A stretch of 5,413 bases of DNA from Candidatus Poseidoniales archaeon (GTDB taxonomy: Archaea > Thermoplasmatota > Poseidoniia > Poseidoniales > Poseidoniaceae). Below the pieces are notes generated by a model. It was not told where the DNA came from. It worked only from the letters and a program-made list of their open reading frames with translations, and made no database searches. Each line of letters starts with the position of its first letter. Within the stretch, counting starts at the first letter, position 1. The translations under genes and the position numbers were made by a program. The stretch is from contig QQSG01000072.1 of NCBI GenBank assembly GCA_003602665.1, positions 18,527 to 23,939 of the forward strand, given 5' to 3'. Shown here piece after piece: positions 1 through 5,413 of the stretch.

Positions 1-2018
1 AGCATAGCACCTGATGGACCCTGAACGGTAAAGTCCACTTTCCGATCGACTTCAAAGGAGAAATCACGAACAAAGGAAACAGAAGAATCTTCTGAGAGCG
101 TATTGATCATTCGAACAGAACAAACGTCTCCAATATTGCCGCTACTTCCTACATCAACTGCAAACGGAATGTTGGCGACCTCATCTATTGCAAACGTAGT
201 TTCTGCCGTGAGTAAGGCCACAGTGCATGGTCCGCTCAATACTGATAATGAATGTGAATATGTTGATTGAGTTGTGCCTAAATTTGTAATTGAAACCGAG
301 GTGCTGGTCTGCTCACCCGGGATAAAATCATCCGTACTCGCTAAGAAATCAACTTGGAGATCATATGTCGCTTGGACATCGATAACGATGAGGGTTGAAG
401 TGGTGAGATTACCCATCAAAGACCCAGAATGTAATCGTACGCCAGTTGCCCCTGGAAGCGCATCAGAAGGAATTGAAATCCTCAAGATGGAGGATTCTTG
501 ATCTTGAGCTGATAAGTTCTCAATTTGATCATCAAGCCACCTTACTTCCCAACCAGGAGGGAATGCTGAATGTTGATTCATTGGTTGGATAGCACCCGAT
601 GTTTCCCACGGATAATCGTATTCACTTGAACCATTGAAAACAACTTCAGCAGCGGTTTGCTGTAGCGTGAGTCGTAATGCAGCATCCATTGTCGTATTAT
701 CTATCAATCCAACAGGTGAATCTCCTGTGAGAGCAGAAAACAAGACACATGCTGCGAGATATGAACCAGATGTCGAAGGATGGCTTCCGTCATTTGTATA
801 CAGTCCATAGAATGTCGAAGTAGGCGACTGTGGGTTACCACCAGATGCGATGATTGAATCGTGAATGTGTTTGAAGGCTAAGCCAACAGGTGCGATGTAA
901 ATATCTGAAGAGGTCTGTGAGGATATATTGTCTCTGTAATCGATATAGCCTTGTTCAAGTCGATCCTGCATAAGAGTGTAATTTGAGAACAATATCGGAT
1001 TAGTTGCATCGCCACTTCTCCGACCCCAAGTCATCATGAGCATGGTTGATCCTCCTTCTGTATCAACACGATCTGCCAGGTCAATACTTGCATTTTTACT
1101 GGCAATCCACTCCGAATTAGATCGCAAAAATCCAGGCCTCTGTGATTGATCTTGAAGGATGACTGTATCCCAAACACCTGATGCTAAGGAAAGATTTTGA
1201 GCACTTGAAGATGTATTCACGTCCGACCAGTGCCCAGCAAGGTTTTGACCACCAGCAGTGAAATCCGAGGTATTACTTGGACTCCCTGCACTTCTTAGCA
1301 TTTCTTCGACCATCGATGATAAGCCATTCTGAGAAGTATATGAATTTCCAAACATCAGGACATCACTCACAGACATTGACCATGATGGAACTGTTGAAGT
1401 TGTATTCGAGCCAGTATTGGATGTATAATTCGCCCACCATCCAGATAAGTCGGGCTCATCTTGGACACTGAGAAGGTATGAGTCTGTTACTGATCCAAGA
1501 TTTGAAACTGGTATTTGCAAATCCACGGATTGGCCAGGTTGAAGAGCAAGTAGCCCGTTATTTCCTACACCACTCGCATCAATCGAAGGATGGTAGACAA
1601 TGGCGACTGAAACATAGACATCAATGGTCGATGTTGCAGCTCCATCGGTTTCGTTAACGATAAGCGTGAACATTCCGTTATCAGAGGGCGTGGCTGTTTC
1701 GAGGAGTTGAACGACAATTGTTGTCGACGTGTTGTATGTAGGAAGTACATTCGACACAGTTGCTGCGGTTGGTGTTGCAGACCACACACTGGACAATCCA
1801 CTTGTTGAGGATTCTACAGAATATGACTCAATAGACGAACCATTGTTTTCGATAACCAGCGAGAGGTTGACCGATTCGCCAGGAATGAGAATCATATGAG
1901 GTGTGTCAACTGAAAGCACAATCGTTGAATCTGCTTTTGCTGTAAATGCAAGCGGAGAGGCGCTTGCTGCAAGCATCAAAAGGACCAAAACTACGGCACG
2001 CGAGTGAGTTTTCGACAT
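1..2018 (-). CDS. Secreted SGNH/GDSL-like hydrolase with Ig-like (NEW3/CARDB-type) beta domains, 3' end cut by window edge
   Basis: The frame is open without a stop for 672 codons from the ATG at 2018 to the left edge. It starts with a signal peptide (basic residues, hydrophobic core about residues 8-25, likely cleavage after Ala-Lys-Ala at 29). A first Ig-like beta domain follows (about 30-138), then the first half of a second (about 145-215), then a catalytic domain (about 218-460). That domain has block I Gly-Asn-Ser at 224-226 (Ser226 the likely nucleophile), a Gly-Gly-Gln-Asn-Leu stretch near 256-260 ending in His263-Trp264, a WDxVxLQxQS strand at 283-292, and Asp410-x-x-His413 followed by Pro-Ser. 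This pattern resembles the DUF4886-like branch of SGNH hydrolases, so an ester substrate such as an acetylated polysaccharide is plausible but inferred. More beta domain follows from about 480, including Cys598 and Cys633, which could form a disulfide. The protein probably acts outside the cell or on its surface; the anchor, if any, lies beyond the edge. The family call is from motifs only. Confidence 0.8.
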   Translation of the reverse strand, partial: MSKTHSRAVVLVLLMLAASASPLAFTAKADSTIVLSVDTPHMILIPGESVNLSLVIENNGSSIESYSVESSTSGLSSVWSATPTAATVSNVLPTYNTSTTIVVQLLETATPSDNGMFTLIVNETDGAATSTIDVYVSVAIVYHPSIDASGVGNNGLLALQPGQSVDLQIPVSNLGSVTDSYLLSVQDEPDLSGWWANYTSNTGSNTTSTVPSWSMSVSDVLMFGNSYTSQNGLSSMVEEMLRSAGSPSNTSDFTAGGQNLAGHWSDVNTSSSAQNLSLASGVWDTVILQDQSQRPGFLRSNSEWIASKNASIDLADRVDTEGGSTMLMMTWGRRSGDATNPILFSNYTLMQDRLEQGYIDYRDNISSQTSSDIYIAPVGLAFKHIHDSIIASGGNPQSPTSTFYGLYTNDGSHPSTSGSYLAACVLFSALTGDSPVGLIDNTTMDAALRLTLQQTAAEVVFNGSSEYDYPWETSGAIQPMNQHSAFPPGWEVRWLDDQIENLSAQDQESSILRISIPSDALPGATGVRLHSGSLMGNLTTSTLIVIDVQATYDLQVDFLASTDDFIPGEQTSTSVSITNLGTTQSTYSHSLSVLSGPCTVALLTAETTFAIDEVANIPFAVDVGSSGNIGDVCSVRMINTLSEDSSVSFVRDFSFEVDRKVDFTVQGPSGAM
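252..338 (-). repeat. Beta-domain repeat C (protein level, residues 561-589)
   Basis: This third copy has Pro567-Gly568, Asn579-Leu-Gly581 and Tyr587, again with the 14 and 6 residue spacing. It lies after the catalytic domain. Another domain seems to begin near residue 658, just before the window edge, so further copies are likely beyond it. Confidence 0.6.
1470..1556 (-). repeat. Beta-domain repeat B (protein level, residues 155-183)
   Basis: This second copy has Pro161-Gly162, Asn173-Leu-Gly175 and Tyr181, with the same spacing as copy A (P to G 14 residues, G to Y 6). Only about 35 residues separate it from the start of the SGNH catalytic domain, too few to complete an Ig domain of the size of copy A. 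Confidence 0.6.
1815..1901 (-). repeat. Beta-domain repeat A (protein level, residues 40-68)
   Basis: This is the first of three spaced copies of a pattern within the SGNH protein: Pro46-Gly47, then a strand of alternating hydrophobics, Asn-x-Gly ending at Gly60, and Tyr66 six residues later. The pattern is typical of archaeal and bacterial NEW3/CARDB-like extracellular Ig folds. The repeat is visible only at the protein level; the DNA has diverged. Confidence 0.6.
1932..2018 (-). other. Signal peptide coding segment of the SGNH protein
   Basis: The first 29 codons encode a short N-terminal region with Lys3, His5 and Arg7, then a run of Val/Leu/Met/Ala (about residues 8-20), then a Ser-Pro turn and an Ala-Lys-Ala site before Asp30. 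This is a classic Sec-type, signal peptidase I-like layout. There is no twin arginine, and no lipobox Cys near the cleavage site, so the protein is not expected to be a lipoprotein. Confidence 0.75.
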
Positions 2019-2074
2019 GGGACCGTTTCAACCGAGGTGCCTTTAGCACTTGAGCGAATCGGCTACTGGGCGTT

Positions 2075-2080
2075 AAAAAA
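2075..2080 (-). terminator. T-tract terminator candidate after metK
   Basis: Read on the minus strand, six T residues begin two bases after the metK stop codon. No hairpin precedes them, which fits archaeal oligo-T termination rather than a bacterial intrinsic terminator. The rest of the 64-base spacer up to the SGNH start contains no clear Shine-Dalgarno sequence. The T6-AAC stretch lies about 55-60 bases before that start and could alternatively contribute to a promoter for the downstream gene. Confidence 0.35.
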
Positions 2081-2082
2081 CC

Positions 2083-3327
2083 TCAGAAATTGATAAGATT
2101 TTCAATTCGTGAAGCATCGAGTCGCTCCCAAGGGAAATGGCCATCATCTGTGGCATGGCGACCGAAGTGACCCCCAGCAGCGGTTGCTTTGTAAATAGGG
2201 CGAAGTAGATCCAAATCTTTGGCAATAGCTGCCGGTCTGAAATCAAATGTATCCTGAACACGACGTGCGAGTTCAGAATCAGAAACAACACCGGTTCCAA
2301 ACGAATTCACCATGAGACTGACTGGTTTTGCTACTCCAATAACGTAAGCGAGTTGAATCTCAAATCGTGTAGCGAGGCCTGCTGCAACAACATGTTTAGC
2401 AGCCCATCGTGCCGCGTATGCTGCACTTCGGTCTACTTTTGAAGGATCTTTGCCACTGAAGGCACCTCCTCCGTGACGTCCCATTCCACCGTACGTATCG
2501 ACAATGATTTTTCGCCCAGTTAATCCAGCATCAGTGTATGGACCGCCTGGGTCAGCGAAGCGACCTGTTCCGTTGACAATAAGGTTATACTCTGAGGAGA
2601 GAAGTTCTGAAGGAATAGCGTATTCTACGACGTGTTTTTGGATTTGTTCCCGTACATGTTGAAGTTCTTTTTCGACTGAGCCATCGAATTGGTCTTTCAA
2701 ATGCTTATCGTGTTGAATTGCAACAATGACAGTATCAACCCCAATGATTTCCCCTTGATCGTCGTAGGCTACTGAAACTTGTGATTTACCATCTGGTCGA
2801 GCCCATGGTAGGATGTTTTCTTCTCGAACTGTCGTCAGTCTTCGAGACAGACGTTGAGAAAGTGCAGCAGAAAGAGGGAAGTAGCGTCCTTTTAATTCGT
2901 TGTAATGTTCAGTTTCTGTGCAAGCAAAACCAAACATGAGGCCTTGGTCCCCTGCACCTTGAGAATCAAGTGTTTGGCGGTCTACACCCTGATTGATGAA
3001 AGCAGACTGAGTAGTGACATAGACCAGAACATCACACAGGTTTGGATCAGTTGCGTCCATTCCGATGTCGTGAGAATCGTAGCCAATGTTCGCAGCCACT
3101 TGGCGAGCAATGGAATCATAATCTGGAGCAGGTGCATCAAGCGACACTTCTCCTGCGAGAATAATTACACTCTTGTCTTCCATGCCTTTTACACAGGTTT
3201 CAACTGCCACACGAGCATTCGGATCAAGAGCAAGACATGCATCGACAATGGCATCGGATATGGCATCACACAACTTATCTGGATGACCGCTTGTTACAGA
3301 CTCCGAAGTGAAGATGTTTTCTTGCAT
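2083..3327 (-). CDS. metK: S-adenosylmethionine synthetase (methionine adenosyltransferase), bacterial/eukaryotic type
   Basis: This cytoplasmic enzyme makes S-adenosylmethionine from methionine and ATP, releasing phosphate and pyrophosphate; it usually works as a tetramer with Mg and K ions. The 414-residue product is complete, slightly longer than the roughly 380-400 usual for the family. Family motifs are intact: GHPDK at 14-18 (His15, Asp17, Lys18), Glu43, Glu60, Gln107, the GAGDQG signature at 124-129, Asp179 and Lys181 in the PDGKSQV strand, Asp266 with Arg272-Lys273 in the LTGRK segment, and the GGGAFSGKDPSK signature at 287-297 with Lys293, Lys297 and Asp299. I matched these to Escherichia coli active-site positions from memory. 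The ATG at 3327 puts the N-terminus just where the family begins. It is divergent from aspS and ends 64 bases before the SGNH gene. Most archaea use a different, archaeal-type MAT family, so this version is notable if the host is an archaeon. Confidence 0.97.
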   Translation of the reverse strand: MQENIFTSESVTSGHPDKLCDAISDAIVDACLALDPNARVAVETCVKGMEDKSVIILAGEVSLDAPAPDYDSIARQVAANIGYDSHDIGMDATDPNLCDVLVYVTTQSAFINQGVDRQTLDSQGAGDQGLMFGFACTETEHYNELKGRYFPLSAALSQRLSRRLTTVREENILPWARPDGKSQVSVAYDDQGEIIGVDTVIVAIQHDKHLKDQFDGSVEKELQHVREQIQKHVVEYAIPSELLSSEYNLIVNGTGRFADPGGPYTDAGLTGRKIIVDTYGGMGRHGGGAFSGKDPSKVDRSAAYAARWAAKHVVAAGLATRFEIQLAYVIGVAKPVSLMVNSFGTGVVSDSELARRVQDTFDFRPAAIAKDLDLLRPIYKATAAGGHFGRHATDDGHFPWERLDASRIENLINF

Positions 3328-3425
3328 GTTCTTCCGCTTCTGTGCTAATTATCAAAGGTTTGCCCAATGAATCGAGCATGGATGTACAGCGATTCCTATT
3401 TGTACGGCACCATCTAGGAATTCAC
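3328..3425. promoter_or_regulatory. Divergent metK/aspS intergenic promoter region
   Basis: The 98 bases between the two divergent start codons must hold both promoters. For metK, the minus strand carries an AT-rich TATA-like box, TTTGATAATTAG (3345-3356), centred about 23 bases before the ATG. For aspS, the plus strand has CCTATTTGTA (3395-3404), about 22-31 bases before the ATG at 3426. Archaeal TATA boxes sit about 25 bases before the transcription start, so both genes could give leaderless or nearly leaderless transcripts. Weak Shine-Dalgarno-like stretches (GGAAG before metK, AGGAA before aspS) are an alternative reading. The boxes are called by eye. Confidence 0.45.
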
Positions 3426-4826
3426 ATGGCTGACTGGCATCCCACCTCATATCGGACTCATACACTCGCTGAAATCCAACTCAAAGGAGCAGACCTTGTT
3501 GGCCAAGAAGTCACAGTAGCCGGATTTATGGAAGCGAACAGAGGTAAAGGAGCCATTTGTTTCGTTGATATGAGAGACGGAACGGGAACCTCACAAGTAT
3601 TCCTTAAAGGAGACATCATTGGAGAAGAAAAACTCGATACTGTTCAACGTATGACTCGTGAATCGACATTACAGTTTACGGGCACAGTTGCTCAAAAGCG
3701 CCCTCCAAAGTTGAAGGAAGGAGAAACACCTCCACCTCCTGCTTATGAAATTGTAGCCTCTGATGTTGTTGTTTTGACCCGTGCTAACGCTCCACTTCCC
3801 CTCGGAATTACAGATTCTGTATCCATTGGACTCGATACTCGTCTTGACAATCGTTTCCTCGATCTACGCCGAGCACATGTGAATGCTATGTTTACGCTTC
3901 GTTCAAAGGTACTGCAGTACGGACGAGAGCACCTCATCACTGAAGGATTCAAAGAAATCAATACACCGAAAATTATTGCATCCGCTTCCGAAGGTGGAAC
4001 AAATCTGTTCCCTATGATGTATTTCGATACTCCAGCATTCCTTTCACAAAGCCCTCAATTGTACAAACAACTCACCATCCTTGGCGGAATGGAACGTGTT
4101 TTCGAAATTGGACCAGCTTTCCGTGCAGAAAACCATGACACATATCGCCACTTGAACGAATTCATTTCATTCGATATCGAGGCTGCTTGGATGAATGATG
4201 ATGACGTCATGGGTGTCCAAGAACGTATGATTCATCACATCTGGAAGACTGTAGCAGAAAACGATCAAGAGCATATTGATACAATTAATGCTTACAGAGA
4301 AAGCCAAGGCGATGGCTCGATTACAGTGGAAATCCCAACAGTTCCATTCCCACGTATCGAGTATTGTGATGCGATTAAGATGATTCAAGATGCTGGTGAA
4401 GAGATCACCTGGGGAGATGATATTGATTCTTCACATTGTGACATCATTGCAGCCAAATACCCTGGTTTCCATTTCCTCCCTCGATGGCCTATGGAAATGA
4501 AACCATTCTACATCCATCACATCCCTGGTGAAGTGGGAGCTACTGGTGAACAACTTAGTCGGGGATTTGATCTCAACTATGGTCGAGATGAAATGACAAG
4601 CGGTGGACAGAGAGAGCATAACGTGGAGATTCTTGAGGAAAATCTACGCTCTAAGGGACTCAATCCTGAAGAATTCTCTTTCTATACCGACGGTTTCAGA
4701 TTTGGTGCACCACCACACGCTGGCTGGGGACTTGGAGTTGCACGACTTCTCATGGCATTGACTGGTTCAAGAAACGTAAGAGAAACAGTCTTGTTCCCAC
4801 GTGATAGACATCGAGTTACACCCTGA
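3426..4826 (+). CDS. aspS: Aspartyl-tRNA synthetase, archaeal type (possibly non-discriminating Asp/Asn)
   Basis: This class II synthetase charges tRNA with aspartate using ATP, in the cytoplasm. The 466-residue form has an N-terminal OB-fold anticodon-binding domain (about 1-125), then the catalytic core: motif 1 around 175-181 (FKEINTP), the QSPQLYKQ stretch at 208-215, motif 2 at 232-246 (FRAENHDTYRHLNEF), GGQR at 393-396 and motif 3 at 433-441 with Arg440. It ends in the LFPRDxxRxTP tail typical of the archaeal/eukaryotic branch and lacks the bacterial GAD insertion. The frame stays open upstream to a GTG at 3342 and an ATG at 3378. I chose the ATG at 3426 because homologues begin only a few residues before the conserved Tyr-Arg-Thr-His, and because the upstream codons fall in the promoter region shared with metK. 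The OB-fold has a proline-rich loop at about 92-105 that looks inserted relative to Thermococcus AspRS. A 10-base gap to the next gene suggests co-transcription. Confidence 0.95.
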   Translation: MADWHPTSYRTHTLAEIQLKGADLVGQEVTVAGFMEANRGKGAICFVDMRDGTGTSQVFLKGDIIGEEKLDTVQRMTRESTLQFTGTVAQKRPPKLKEGETPPPPAYEIVASDVVVLTRANAPLPLGITDSVSIGLDTRLDNRFLDLRRAHVNAMFTLRSKVLQYGREHLITEGFKEINTPKIIASASEGGTNLFPMMYFDTPAFLSQSPQLYKQLTILGGMERVFEIGPAFRAENHDTYRHLNEFISFDIEAAWMNDDDVMGVQERMIHHIWKTVAENDQEHIDTINAYRESQGDGSITVEIPTVPFPRIEYCDAIKMIQDAGEEITWGDDIDSSHCDIIAAKYPGFHFLPRWPMEMKPFYIHHIPGEVGATGEQLSRGFDLNYGRDEMTSGGQREHNVEILEENLRSKGLNPEEFSFYTDGFRFGAPPHAGWGLGVARLLMALTGSRNVRETVLFPRDRHRVTP

Positions 4827-4836
4827 GTTGACTAAG

Positions 4837-5413
4837 ATGCCTGTTGACCGAATGCAATGGGGTGCAGAAGCATGGCAGTTTGCAGATTTGCATATGCCTG
4901 ATGAACCATCACCGTTCCAAAACGATCATGGCGTTCCTTGCATTATGTTGATTCATGGTGGATTTTGGAAAAAAGAGTACACACTTGAACTGATGCAACC
5001 AATCGCGAATGCTCTCAGTGATGCGGGTGTGGCAGCATGGAATATTGAATTCAAGCGCTGGGATGATGGAGATGAGGGCGTATGGATGGATACTCTATCA
5101 GACGTTCTCCGAGCATGGGGCCAACTCGCTTTGTTACCTGGAATTGACATTACGAGAAGCATGGTCATGGGCCATTCAGCAGGAGGACATCTCGCTTTGT
5201 TGATGGCCAGTAAAGCCGAACGCAAACCTTGGCTGGCTATTGCTCAAGCACCAATTACAGATTTATTCGGTGCCGATGATGCTAAACTCAGTGACGATGG
5301 TGATGCCATCCGTCGCTGGATTGGTTGTGAACCATACAAGAATGAAGAGATTTGGCGACGACTGAATCCTGTTGATTTACCACCTAAATCCCCTGTTCTT
5401 CTTCTTCATGGCG
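4837..5413 (+). CDS. Alpha/beta-fold hydrolase (BD-FAE / kynurenine formamidase-like), 3' end cut by window edge
   Basis: The open frame runs 192 codons from the ATG at 4837 to the right edge. The N-terminal part has the oxyanion-hole motif His40-Gly-Gly-Phe-Trp44 after a hydrophobic strand, followed by an Asn-x-Glu-x-Lys-Arg strand end near 69-74. The nucleophile elbow is Gly112-His-Ser114-Ala-Gly-Gly117-His-Leu, so Ser114 is the likely catalytic residue. A Leu-Leu-Leu-His-Gly strand at the very edge is the usual beta strand preceding the acid region; the catalytic Asp and His lie outside the window. HGG[FY]W together with GHSAGGH is seen in arylformamidase-like and feruloyl-esterase-like serine hydrolases, hence the name; the true substrate is unknown. 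No signal peptide is seen, so it is probably cytoplasmic. It starts 10 bases after the aspS stop with no strong ribosome binding site, consistent with an aspS-hydrolase operon. A TTG at 4828 is a less likely start. Confidence 0.85.
   Translation, partial: MPVDRMQWGAEAWQFADLHMPDEPSPFQNDHGVPCIMLIHGGFWKKEYTLELMQPIANALSDAGVAAWNIEFKRWDDGDEGVWMDTLSDVLRAWGQLALLPGIDITRSMVMGHSAGGHLALLMASKAERKPWLAIAQAPITDLFGADDAKLSDDGDAIRRWIGCEPYKNEEIWRRLNPVDLPPKSPVLLLHG

Noticed and set aside
274..501. 75-codon plus-strand frame
   Set aside because: It is antisense to the continuous SGNH protein frame, whose repeats and motifs support the minus strand.
1277..1801. Short frames at 1277-1471 (plus) and 1565-1801 (minus)
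   Set aside because: Both overlap the SGNH protein in other frames and lack protein-like motifs.
2073..2300. 75-codon minus-strand frame at the metK 3' end
   Set aside because: It is out of frame with metK, which contains conserved coding sequence there.
2905..3348. 147-codon open frame on the plus strand
   Set aside because: It lies opposite the strongly conserved metK coding sequence, has no recognisable motif, and its Cys/His-rich product looks like a reverse-frame shadow.
3342..3425. Upstream extension of aspS from GTG 3342 or ATG 3378
   Set aside because: The extra 28 residues have no counterpart in AspRS as I know it and overlap the intergenic promoter region; ATG 3426 matches the family N-terminus.
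3743..4619. Minus-strand frames at 3743-3961, 4167-4388 and 4431-4619
   Set aside because: All are antisense to conserved AspRS catalytic sequence and show no motifs.
4953..5225. Frames at 4953-5225 (minus) and 5009-5203 (plus)
   Set aside because: They overlap the alpha/beta hydrolase, whose HGGFW and GHSAGG motifs fix the true frame.
1..5413. CRISPR arrays, tRNA/rRNA genes, insertion sequences, attachment sites, riboswitch
   Set aside because: I saw no direct repeats with spacers, no tRNA cloverleaf in the spacers, no transposase motifs and no structured leader before metK (no room for a SAM riboswitch in a 98-base divergent region).

Overview
The window holds four protein-coding genes on two strands. 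Two are whole (metK and aspS) and two are cut by the window edges. No rRNA, tRNA, CRISPR array, insertion sequence or phage gene is visible. The most likely source is an archaeon, with a marine euryarchaeon of the Poseidoniales (Marine Group II) type as my best guess. The reasons are that the aspartyl-tRNA synthetase is of the archaeal class (no bacterial GAD insertion, ends at motif 3), the start sites lack strong Shine-Dalgarno sequences and sit about 25 bases from AT-rich boxes, the putative terminator is a bare T tract, and the left gene encodes a large secreted Ser/Thr-rich beta-domain protein. The S-adenosylmethionine synthetase is of the bacterial/eukaryotic type, so a bacterium carrying an archaeal-type AspRS2 cannot be excluded.

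Layout. Positions 1-2018 (minus strand) are one uninterrupted reading frame that runs off the left edge. It encodes a signal peptide, Ig-like repeats and an SGNH/GDSL-type hydrolase domain. Positions 2019-2082 are a short spacer with a T6 tract just after the metK stop. Positions 2083-3327 (minus) are metK. Positions 3328-3425 are a 98-base divergent intergenic region. Positions 3426-4826 (plus) are aspS. After a 10-base gap, an alpha/beta hydrolase gene begins at 4837 (plus) and runs off the right edge.

Functionally, metK (methyl-donor synthesis) and aspS (aspartyl-tRNA or Asp/Asn-tRNA charging) are housekeeping genes transcribed divergently from a shared compact promoter region. The hydrolase is probably co-transcribed with aspS. 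The secreted SGNH protein lies downstream of metK on the same strand but probably forms its own unit. It is the most unusual object here: the two halves of one Ig-like domain appear to flank the catalytic domain, the beta repeats keep exactly the same internal spacing, and N-glycosylation sequons are frequent. I see no convincing multi-gene novel system; the points worth a second look concern single proteins.
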